Source of the DNA: Alcanivoracaceae bacterium
Lineage (GTDB): Bacteria; Pseudomonadota; Gammaproteobacteria; Pseudomonadales; Alcanivoracaceae
Assembly: GCA_029213045.1 (NCBI GenBank)
Contig: JARGPN010000009.1
Location: 677,719 to 741,718 of the forward strand
Length of the DNA: 64,000 bases
Reading direction: 5' to 3'
A model generated the notes under the pieces. The model made no database searches. It was given only the letters and a program-made list of their open reading frames with translations, and was not told the DNA's origin. The position numbers were made by a program, and so were the translations under genes. This document shows, in pieces, positions 1-7,464 of this stretch (position 1 is the first letter of the stretch; each line of letters opens with the position of its first letter).

Positions 1-625
1 CCTGCAAGACGTCATTAAACGCCAGTTCAATCCCTTCCTGCCCTTCATCATCAATATTGGTAAAGCCCACAACATGTGCGGCTACTTCTCCGGCAGGATA
101 GTAGCGACGATATTCCGTTAGCGGGTAAATGCCGGGCACCTTAGCGTCTAATACGGCTTGCGCTTCTTCAGGCGCTAAATGGCGCGCAAGATAAATAAAC
201 TCACGATCAGGATAAGAAGTGACTTTTCTTGCCAACGTTTTCGCATCAAGAACGCGATTATTTTGCAGACGCGACCACAGTTCGCGAGACTCCAATGCCT
301 CACGAGGATTCACCCACAAAGTAATCACTGGCGTGCTCACTGCCAACGGACGACCATCACGATCGGTAATCAGTCCGCGATGTGCCGCCAATGGCTCTAC
401 ACGCAGGTTACGCATATCGCCCTGACGCGCCAGGAAATCGTGCTCAACAACTTGCAGCTCGACCGCACGCCAAATTAAAACGCCCGCACACAGCGCCCAA
501 AGCCCCAACAGGAAACGAAAGCGAAGAGTTAATACCTTCGCTTCGTCACGCGGAGCACTGACCCGCTGCGGACTAGTCCGTTGCGCAGCGGTGCGTTTTA
601 ATTTTTCTCGCGATGCGCCTTTCAT
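1..625 (-). CDS. ftsI: Peptidoglycan D,D-transpeptidase FtsI (PBP3), N-terminal part
   Basis: Partial gene: about 208 N-terminal residues read leftward and run off the window edge. The start ATG overlaps the ftsL stop in an ATGA. A basic cytoplasmic tail rich in K/R is followed by one membrane segment (about residues 36-55, LGLWALCAGVLIW), then the start of the periplasmic non-catalytic domain with the class B PBP pattern RGLITDRDGRPLA near residue 80. The transpeptidase domain with its SxxK serine lies outside the window. FtsI is the septal peptidoglycan transpeptidase that works with FtsW in the divisome. Position after mraZ-rsmH-ftsL confirms the call. Confidence 0.93.
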   Translation of the reverse strand, partial: MKGASREKLKRTAAQRTSPQRVSAPRDEAKVLTLRFRFLLGLWALCAGVLIWRAVELQVVEHDFLARQGDMRNLRVEPLAAHRGLITDRDGRPLAVSTPVITLWVNPREALESRELWSRLQNNRVLDAKTLARKVTSYPDREFIYLARHLAPEEAQAVLDAKVPGIYPLTEYRRYYPAGEVAAHVVGFTNIDDEGQEGIELAFNDVLQ

Positions 626-888
626 GGCTTCACCAATACCTTCTGCCCACTTTCTGGCATCTGCATGTTGAGTTTTTCCCGCGCTAATCGTTCAACGCGG
701 GTATACGAGCCCCAAGTACTATGTTCGAGCAACAACTGACCCCATTCCGTTTGCAGTCCGTCTTGCTCCGCTTGCAACTGTTGCGCGCGACTGGTTAAGC
801 GACGCGTTTCATGCACTGTCCAACTCACAAGCAATGCTGAAATTAAAATCAGCGCCAGCAACAGCACTTCGATCATGCGCACATTCAT
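622..888 (-). CDS. ftsL: Cell division protein FtsL
   Basis: 88-residue bitopic membrane protein. A short N-terminus leads into one hydrophobic segment (about residues 6-24, VLLLALILISALLVSWTV), then a periplasmic coiled-coil (HETRRLTSRAQQLQAEQDGL). This is the usual FtsL build; FtsL forms the FtsQLB complex that activates septal synthesis by FtsWI. Sequence identity in the family is low, so the call rests on architecture and on its fixed place between rsmH and ftsI. It overlaps both neighbours by 4 nt (ATGA), implying translational coupling. Confidence 0.9.
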   Translation of the reverse strand: MNVRMIEVLLLALILISALLVSWTVHETRRLTSRAQQLQAEQDGLQTEWGQLLLEHSTWGSYTRVERLAREKLNMQMPESGQKVLVKP

Positions 889-1835
889 CGCGGCACTACC
901 GTGGCGACACGCTCTGCAACACGCAAAACCGCGCTACGTGAGCGCGGGTTGTGACGAACTTCTGCTTCGCCGGCGTAAATCGCTTTGCCAATCGGCTTCA
1001 GCGTAATTGGCTGCTCTTCCATCATCGGCATGCCGCCACGAGCGCGCGGCATTCTTCCGGACGCATCGCGAATTAATAATTTGACGATGCGATCTTCCAG
1101 TGAATGAAAACTGATTACCGCTAAACGACCGCCTGGCGCTAATGCGTCCACGGCTTGCTTCAACGCTAATTCCAATGCTTCCAATTCCTGATTTATAAAA
1201 ATCCGAATTGCCTGAAAGCTGCGCGTCGCTGGGTGCTTTCCGGGCTCAGCGCGACCAATGTTTTGCGCAATAATTTCCGCCAATTGCAACGTGCGCGTAA
1301 TCGGCTGTATGTCGCGCTGCTTGCAAATAGCGCGCGCTATTCGACGAGATTTTTTCTCTTCGCCGTAGCGATACAGCACATTGGCAATATCCTCTTCTTT
1401 CGCGCGAGCAATCCATTGCGCAGCGCTTTCACCACTGGTGGGATCCATGCGCATATCCAGCGGACCATCACGTAAAAAACTAAACCCGCGCTCTGCGTCA
1501 TCGAGTTGCGGAGATGACACACCTAAATCCATGAGCACACCAGCTAAAGGGCGCTGCTCTTGCTCCACCACATCTGCCAAACAGTCAAAACGTCCAGCCA
1601 TAATGCGAAAGCGGGCCTCGGCCCGCTCTAGTTCCTGTCCCGCGCTAATCGCTTCTGGATCGCGATCAATACCGACTAGACGAGCATCCGGACCTAGCCG
1701 CGCCAGCAACGCACGACTGTGCCCACCCCGACCAAAGGTGGCATCGATGTAGAAACCTTCTGCTTGCAGCGGTAACACCTGCAGAACCTCCTCCAGCATC
1801 ACTGACTGGTGCGCGTAGATATTGGTATCTGTCAC
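885..1835 (-). CDS. rsmH: 16S rRNA m4C1402 methyltransferase RsmH (MraW)
   Basis: N4-methylates C1402 of 16S rRNA with SAM. The frame stays open to 1961, but the extra N-terminus would run into mraZ and has no family match. I place the start at the GTG at 1835, 10 nt after the mraZ stop, giving 316 aa beginning VTDTNIYAHQSVMLEEV, which matches the usual HxSVxLxE opening of RsmH. The SAM motif DATFGRGGHS is near residue 30; the GVLMDLGVSSPQLD and VISFHSLEDR family signatures are also present. Second gene of the mra operon. Confidence 0.94.
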   Translation of the reverse strand: MTDTNIYAHQSVMLEEVLQVLPLQAEGFYIDATFGRGGHSRALLARLGPDARLVGIDRDPEAISAGQELERAEARFRIMAGRFDCLADVVEQEQRPLAGVLMDLGVSSPQLDDAERGFSFLRDGPLDMRMDPTSGESAAQWIARAKEEDIANVLYRYGEEKKSRRIARAICKQRDIQPITRTLQLAEIIAQNIGRAEPGKHPATRSFQAIRIFINQELEALELALKQAVDALAPGGRLAVISFHSLEDRIVKLLIRDASGRMPRARGGMPMMEEQPITLKPIGKAIYAGEAEVRHNPRSRSAVLRVAERVATVVPR

Positions 1836-1845
1836 AGGGAAGCCT

Positions 1846-2289
1846 TCAGAACGCCAGCGACTTGACTGAATCCGGCATGGCGCCTGCCATATCGAGTCCA
1901 GCCTGTTCAGCCTGCCAAGCATCCTCCGCCCACAATTCAAGACGATGCTGAATGCCGACAAGCATCGTCTTCTTATCTAAGTTGATGAGTTCGCGCAGCT
2001 CGGTGGGAATGAGAATGCGGCCGCTGCCATCCAGAGCCATCTCGACTGCTTGCCCCAAGAAGCGACGCTTTAGTCCACGCTCCTGCGGCGTGGCGTCACT
2101 CAATGACGCCACTTGGCTAGCAATCTTTTCCCAATCAGGCTCAGGGTAGACAACCAAACAGTTGTCCATGGGGTGTTGCGTGAGCACGACGCGGCCACCA
2201 CAAGAAGCGCTGAGCTTCTCACGGAACCGAACCGGTACTGCTAACCGGCCCTTTGCGTCTAGATTGAGCGCGTGGCGCCCATTGAACAT
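1846..2289 (-). CDS. mraZ: Transcriptional regulator MraZ
   Basis: 147-aa double-AbrB-fold DNA-binding protein that controls the dcw cluster. I chose the ATG at 2289 (MFNGRHALNLDAKGRLAVP, the canonical MraZ start); it has a strong Shine-Dalgarno AAGGGGAAGAG just upstream. A longer in-frame start at 2352 would lie inside the operator repeats. The two SpoVT/AbrB-like halves each carry the DxxGR motif (DAKGRLAVP and DGSGRILIP). First gene of the cluster; five GTGGG boxes at 2307-2372 indicate autoregulation. Confidence 0.95.
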   Translation of the reverse strand: MFNGRHALNLDAKGRLAVPVRFREKLSASCGGRVVLTQHPMDNCLVVYPEPDWEKIASQVASLSDATPQERGLKRRFLGQAVEMALDGSGRILIPTELRELINLDKKTMLVGIQHRLELWAEDAWQAEQAGLDMAGAMPDSVKSLAF

Positions 2290-2306
2290 GGCTCTTCCCC
2301 TTTGGT

Positions 2307-2372
2307 CCCACCTATACCCACTGGACTCCGTCCAAGGGCTAGTTGTTCCCACTTATTCCCACTTTTCTCCAC
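2307..2372 (-). promoter_or_regulatory. MraZ-binding boxes (five GTGGG/GTGGA repeats)
   Basis: On the minus strand, pentamers GTGGA, GTGGG, GTGGG, GTGGG and GTGGG occupy 2368-2372, 2358-2362, 2348-2352, 2317-2321 and 2307-2311. Spacing is 10 nt inside each cluster and 31 nt between the clusters. MraZ is known to bind direct TGGGN repeats at 10-nt period, so these are very likely its operator. They lie between the predicted transcription start and the mraZ start codon. Confidence 0.85.
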
Positions 2373-2380
2373 AATGCGAC

Positions 2381-2410
2381 ACTGTAGGGCCGAGACAAAT
2401 CCCAAGTCAA
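2381..2410 (-). promoter_or_regulatory. Predicted sigma70 promoter of the mra/dcw cluster
   Basis: Minus-strand -35 TTGACT (2405-2410), an 18-nt spacer and -10 TACAGT (2381-2386). Transcription would start near 2374, immediately before the first MraZ box, leaving an 85-nt leader. Inferred from sequence only. Confidence 0.65.
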
Positions 2411-2526
2411 GCTGATAGCACTCCAGCGGCGAAGGGAAAAAGCCTTTAAAAACAGGATTTTAGCGATGATTCGATGGTTCGTACGGGGAGTGCGATTAGA
2501 GGTATCGCTGATTAATCAGATAGGTG

Positions 2527-2548
2527 GTGCTTTGACTTAACAAAGCAC
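2527..2548. repeat. Perfect 8-bp inverted repeat in the rnpB–mraZ gap
   Basis: GTGCTTTG (2527-2534) and CAAAGCAC (2541-2548) flank a 6-nt loop. No U-tract follows on either strand, so it is not a classical terminator. A 9-nt direct repeat CTAGATTAT (2557-2565 and 2581-2589) lies beside it. Possibly a 3' processing or termination structure for RNase P RNA; function unknown. Confidence 0.4.
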
Positions 2549-2595
2549 ATTAACTTCTAGATTATTTAGATATAAAAAACCTAGATTATAGAATT

Positions 2596-2970
2596 AAGCG
2601 GACCAGCCGATAAGCCGGGTTCTGTCGTGGACAGTCATTCATCTGGGATCTGCGTCGCCGCAGACCTCTAGCGACCTACCCGGTTCCAGCGCGGGCCGCG
2701 CCATTGGAACCCTATTTGGTCTTGCTCCGGGTGGGGTTTACCCTGCCATTGCTGTTACCAGCAACGCGGTGCGCTCTTACCGCACCATTTCAGCCTTACC
2801 TGTGCCATCTTCCGAAGAAGAGGCCATCGGCGGTATCTTCTCTGCTGCACTAGCCGTCACCACATCGTCGCCAATGTGGCGCCCAGGCGTTACCTGGCAC
2901 CCTGCCCTATGGAGCCCGGACTTTCCTCCAGTGGCTTACGCCACCAGCGACTGCCTGGCTGGTCCGGGCG
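2596..2970 (-). ncRNA. rnpB: RNase P RNA component (M1 RNA, class A)
   Basis: Catalytic RNA that removes 5' leaders of tRNA precursors. Read on the minus strand it shows the conserved GGAAAGTCCGGGCTCC block (about 2912-2929), then GGGCAGGGTGCCAGGTAACG, the GGTAAGAGCGCACCG segment and the 3' ACAGAACCCGGCTTATCGG block (about 2605-2624). The 5' strand GGACCAGCC (2957-2965) pairs with the 3' GGCTGGTCC (2600-2608) to form helix P1, which sets the ends to within a few bases. It starts about 27 nt after the rsmI stop on the same strand, the order also seen in Pseudomonas. Confidence 0.95.
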
Positions 2971-2996
2971 GGAGTCTAGCACCACGCGCGCAAATG

Positions 2997-3878
2997 TCAC
3001 TGCGCTTTATCTGCCCACTGCTCAAGAAGTTGATAGATATCCGCGCGCTTTCCGCCCGACCACGCGGCAAGAACCTTCGCGGCGCGGGATACAGGCAGCT
3101 CCTGTATCAGCAAGCGGCCAAGCTTTTCCAGTTGCAGATCGTCAACAACTTGCGCGGGTGCAGGACTCACCAGCAACACCATTTCACCGCGTTGCTGGTC
3201 GGAGTCATTGCGTACTACGTCCAACAACTGTGTCGGAGTGCCACGTAGAACTGTCTCAAAGCGCTTCGTCAGCTCGCGGCACAGGACAACCTCCCTGTTG
3301 GCCTCAAACAGCTGCTGGCAGCTCTCTAGCAGCGACAAAATACGATGCGGCGCCTCATAGAGAATGCTAGTGCATGAGGCGGCGCCGACGCGTTGTAAAA
3401 ACTGCTCCCGCGCCGCGCCTTTAGCTGGCGCGAATCCTTCAAAACTAAAACGATCGCTCGGCAATCCCGAAACCACTAAGGCCGCCAGCATGGCACTAGC
3501 GCCAGGAATCGGTACCACTTTAATGCCCGCCTCTTGCGCACTCTTTACTAATCGATAACCCGGATCACTGACCAGCGGCGTCCCCGCATCGGAGATCAAT
3601 GCCACGCTTTCTCCAGACTGCAAACGACGAAGCAGATCCGCTCCACGCCCCTGCTCATTATGATCGTGATAGCTCAGTAGAAACTTTTGCAGCCCTAGCT
3701 GATCCAACAACCGACTGCTATGGCGCGTGTCTTCCGCCGCAATAACAGAAACATCACCGAGGACCTTTACTGCGCGCGCGGTAATGTCGTCGAGATTGCC
3801 GATTGGCGTGCTCACGATATAGAGCGTGCCAAAGGCGCCTTCACCACCTTGCGTTGTATTGTTGGAGCTATTTTGCAT
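2997..3878 (-). CDS. rsmI: 16S rRNA 2'-O-ribose C1402 methyltransferase RsmI
   Basis: 293-aa tetrapyrrole-methylase-fold enzyme that 2'-O-methylates C1402 of 16S rRNA, the same nucleotide that RsmH (885-1835) N4-methylates. Visible signatures: GTLYIVSTPIGNLDDIT near residue 17, AAEDTRHSSRLL, and SDAGTPLVSDPG, the RsmI-specific loop. A Shine-Dalgarno-like GGGAT precedes the ATG. It is divergent from lpoA, the same arrangement as yraL–yraM in E. coli, and rnpB follows directly. Confidence 0.95.
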   Translation of the reverse strand: MQNSSNNTTQGGEGAFGTLYIVSTPIGNLDDITARAVKVLGDVSVIAAEDTRHSSRLLDQLGLQKFLLSYHDHNEQGRGADLLRRLQSGESVALISDAGTPLVSDPGYRLVKSAQEAGIKVVPIPGASAMLAALVVSGLPSDRFSFEGFAPAKGAAREQFLQRVGAASCTSILYEAPHRILSLLESCQQLFEANREVVLCRELTKRFETVLRGTPTQLLDVVRNDSDQQRGEMVLLVSPAPAQVVDDLQLEKLGRLLIQELPVSRAAKVLAAWSGGKRADIYQLLEQWADKAQ

Positions 3879-4009
3879 ATCTATCCCGTGTCATTCAGTA
3901 TTCCTGCGCGCACGTCGCCAACGCTGACGAGAAAATGCGTGCTTAGCCATACAGGTAAGCAGGAATGGCCTGCTACAATACCGCCTTCGCCGACCAGAGA
4001 CGACTTCGG

Positions 4010-5884
4010 ATGTTGAATAGAAGTATTCCTTTTGCCGCCTTTTTTGCTTTTTGTCTGCTGCTTAGCAGCTGTGCGCAGCGCCCCATTGACGACAGCGCCG
4101 TAGAAGCAGGCATTCTTGCCGCCCCCACTTCCACCGACACTGCGCTAACCGATCTCGCCGGCATGAAAGTCAATCAAGCCAATCAAACTGCGGTGTCTTG
4201 GGCGCGCGCTTATCTTAGCAACGGCCGCCTCGACGCCGCGCGCTTAATGGTCGATTGGGTAAAGCCCCAACAGCTCACCGACACACAATTGCTCGACTGG
4301 ACCACGACCAAAGGTCACTTGCTCCTAGCCGAACAAAAACCTGACGACGCCCTTGCGCTACTCAGCCAAGAAAATATTCAAAGCGCGGCAAAACGCGCCC
4401 CTGCTCAGCAAGCGGTGCAACTGGAATTACTCAAGGCCGATGCGCTGACATTAAAAGGCGATCTCCTCGCGAGCTTAATTGGTCGTGTTAACGCTGACCC
4501 ACGATTATCTGATGAACAAAGCCAATACAATCGGCAAATGATTTGGACACAATTAATGCTGATGCCGGCCAACGAACTTGAGCAGGCAAAAAATGAATCA
4601 AACAATAAAACGCTCACCGGATGGCTGGAACTCGCCAGCCTTTATCGCGATCCACTTACCGATATCGATACACAAATTCAGCACTTTAATAACTGGCAAT
4701 CGCGCTGGCCAAATCACCCTGCTGCGGAAAGCTTGCCAAACATGGTCCAAGCATTACGCAAAGCCGTAAAAGATCGCCCACAAACTATCGCCGTAATGCT
4801 GCCCTTAAATGGCCCCCTATCTGCCGCAGCAGCCGCCGTGCGCGACGGTTTAATGACGGCCTACTACAGCGCATTAAATCAAGGCTATCCAGTACCACAA
4901 ATTCTTTTCTACGACAGCAGTAGCAGTGACATCGTCACGTTATACAACGAGGCACTCGGCGCTGGTGCACAGCTAATCATCGGCCCGCTTGATAAAGAAC
5001 AGGTGGCGGCACTTGCAGCAATTACAAGTTTGCCCATCACGACGCTGACATTAAATTATGTTGATCAAGAAACCCTTCCCGCAAACCTCTACCAGTTTGG
5101 TTTAGCGCCAGAAGATGAAGCGCGACAAGCCGCCGAGCAAGCCATTATTGAAGGCGCACGATTAGCCGCAGTGTTATATCCAGAAGGCGAATGGGGGGCG
5201 CGCGTAGCAGAAGCATTCCGCGTTCGCTTTGAGGAGCTCGGCGGCATCGTTACTGCGCGCAGCACATTTGCCAACGACGCCACGGGTTCCACACGTGCAT
5301 TACTCGACCTAGGGCAAAGCCAAGCGCGTGCACGCACTATCAATCGCTTCACTAGCTTAAAAGTAGAATTCGAACCGCGACGCAGACAAGACGTTGATTT
5401 GGTTTTTCTTGTCGCCAACGCGGCACAGGCGCGTCAATTAAAGCCCGCATTAAACTTTAACTACGCATCCGACTTGCCCGTATTCGCCACCTCTCAAGTT
5501 TTCAGTGGCGCAGCCTCGCCTGATGTCGATGCGGACTTAAATGGTATTCGATTCGTTGATCTGCCCTGGCTGCTCGACAAAGACTCTCCTCTACACAATA
5601 ACGCGCTAGCGGTGTGGCCCAACGGCCACGGTCGTTACGAGCGTTTGTTCGCTATGGGCGTAGATGCCTATCGGCTGCATGCACGTTTAAGCATGCTGCA
5701 AACCGTGCCTGACAGCTTTCTACCTGGCGTCACAGGCCAGCTAAGCATCGACCCTCAGCGTCGCCTCGTAAGGCAATTGCAGTGGGCTTATTTTTCACGC
5801 GGTGTACCGCAGCGAATGCCAGTAGTACGAGGCAATGGAGAGCAAAGCGTTGGCACAGCAGTGGTGGCGCCGGCAACGCGGTGA
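4010..5884 (+). CDS. lpoA: Penicillin-binding protein activator LpoA
   Basis: Outer-membrane lipoprotein that stimulates PBP1A. The ATG at 4010 gives a clean lipoprotein signal peptide (MLNRSIPFAAFFAFCLLLSSC, lipobox LSSC, lipidated Cys21); an upstream in-frame ATG at 3965 would spoil it. 624 aa, typical length. N-terminal TPR-like half (about 40-250), then a periplasmic-binding-protein fold (IAVMLPLNGPLSAAAAAVRDG onward, about residue 260 to the end). A TACAAT -10-like hexamer lies at 3974-3979. Head of the lpoA–yraN–diaA–dolP operon. Confidence 0.93.
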   Translation: MLNRSIPFAAFFAFCLLLSSCAQRPIDDSAVEAGILAAPTSTDTALTDLAGMKVNQANQTAVSWARAYLSNGRLDAARLMVDWVKPQQLTDTQLLDWTTTKGHLLLAEQKPDDALALLSQENIQSAAKRAPAQQAVQLELLKADALTLKGDLLASLIGRVNADPRLSDEQSQYNRQMIWTQLMLMPANELEQAKNESNNKTLTGWLELASLYRDPLTDIDTQIQHFNNWQSRWPNHPAAESLPNMVQALRKAVKDRPQTIAVMLPLNGPLSAAAAAVRDGLMTAYYSALNQGYPVPQILFYDSSSSDIVTLYNEALGAGAQLIIGPLDKEQVAALAAITSLPITTLTLNYVDQETLPANLYQFGLAPEDEARQAAEQAIIEGARLAAVLYPEGEWGARVAEAFRVRFEELGGIVTARSTFANDATGSTRALLDLGQSQARARTINRFTSLKVEFEPRRRQDVDLVFLVANAAQARQLKPALNFNYASDLPVFATSQVFSGAASPDVDADLNGIRFVDLPWLLDKDSPLHNNALAVWPNGHGRYERLFAMGVDAYRLHARLSMLQTVPDSFLPGVTGQLSIDPQRRLVRQLQWAYFSRGVPQRMPVVRGNGEQSVGTAVVAPATR

Positions 5885-6221
5885 CGCGGCTGAGCAGCGC
5901 GCAAGCGAATGGCTGCGCGCAAAAGGACTAACACTGGTCGCACAAAACTGGCAATGTCGGCTTGGCGAGATCGATCTGATCATGCAGCATGACGACATGC
6001 TCGTTTTTATCGAAGTGCGATACCGTGAGCAGGAGCATTTTGGTGGCGCCCTAGCGTCTGTGGATTGCCACAAGCAACGTCGATTAATTGCCGCCGCGCG
6101 GTATTATTTGGCGAAGCATCCACGCTGGGCAAATAGCTGTTGCCGATTTGATGTCATCGCGTTTTCTGGTGCGGCATCAACGCCAACATGGATAGAAAAC
6201 GCATTTTATGGAGACGAGTGA
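5835..6221 (+). CDS. yraN: YraN family (UPF0102) endonuclease-like protein
   Basis: 128 aa with the PD-(D/E)xK-like core GEIDLIMQHDDMLVFIEVRYR, in which the usual lysine of EVK is arginine. The family resembles Holliday-junction resolvases but its cellular role is unsettled. The N-terminus overlaps the lpoA 3' end by 50 nt in another frame; no better internal start keeps the RGDAAEQRASEWL helix. It sits between lpoA and diaA as in E. coli and Pseudomonas. Confidence 0.88.
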   Translation: MESKALAQQWWRRQRGDAAEQRASEWLRAKGLTLVAQNWQCRLGEIDLIMQHDDMLVFIEVRYREQEHFGGALASVDCHKQRRLIAAARYYLAKHPRWANSCCRFDVIAFSGAASTPTWIENAFYGDE

Positions 6222-6808
<587 letters not shown>

Positions 6809-6809
<1 letters not shown>

Positions 6810-7378
6810 TGTTACGCGTCGCACTTATGGCAGTGCTCATTTCATTGTCGGGATGCGCAACGGTAGTGGCTCCGTTCTCGAAGCAGCCAACCGATCTCAA
6901 CCACGGCAAACGAACGTGGGGTGCGGCCATTGAAGATCAATCCATCGAAACAAAAACGCGGATCAACTTAAAGCGCGCAGGCCCACCCTTGTCTGATCAA
7001 CATATTGTCGTGGTAAGTTTTAACGGCAATGTGCTGCTCGCAGGGCAAGTCGCCAGTGAAGACATCAAAACGCAGGCAGGCAATATTGCAGAACGCATTC
7101 GCCATGTGCGTCACCTACACAATGAGCTATCGGTCGTCGGTGCAGGCTCAACACTGGCACGTGCCAATGACTCATGGATTACATCTAAAGTGAAAACGCG
7201 CCTAGCGTTTAATACCGAGGCGCCCGCTTCACGCACAAAGGTCGTCACGGAAAACGGCATCGTGTATTTATTCGGGTTGTTGACGCGTGAAGAAGCGGAC
7301 GCGGTCGTAGCGCAGGTACAAAAAGTCTACGGCGTGCAGAAAATTGTCAAAATTATTGAGTACATCGAAAATCCTTAA
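6809..7378 (+). CDS. dolP: Outer-membrane lipoprotein DolP (YraP), dual BON domains
   Basis: 189 aa. The ATG at 6809 overlaps the diaA stop (TAATG) and opens a lipoprotein signal MLRVALMAVLISLSGC with lipidated Cys16. Two BON domains follow: about 50-115 (TKTRINLKRAGP … VVSFNGNVLLAGQV) and about 125-189 (SKVKTRLAFNTEA … VTENGIVYLFGLL). DolP binds anionic phospholipid and supports outer-membrane integrity and BAM function. Last gene of the operon; a strong terminator follows. Confidence 0.92.
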
Positions 7379-7393
7379 GTAAGCTTAAAGGCA

Positions 7394-7426
7394 TAAAAAA
7401 ACGGGGCAGATGCCCCGTTTTTTTTG
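7394..7426. terminator. Bidirectional intrinsic terminator
   Basis: Stem ACGGGGCA (7401-7408) / TGCCCCGT (7411-7418), with an A-run on the left and eight Ts on the right. It ends dolP on the plus strand and, by symmetry, the converging gene at 7465-9546. Confidence 0.92.
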
Positions 7427-7464
7427 CCTTTAAGTCGCCAACATGCCGTTTCGGCTTTGCTTTG

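Noticed and set aside
2769..3370. Open frames overlapping the RNase P RNA gene
   Set aside because: The conserved RNA blocks explain this stretch; the translations look random.
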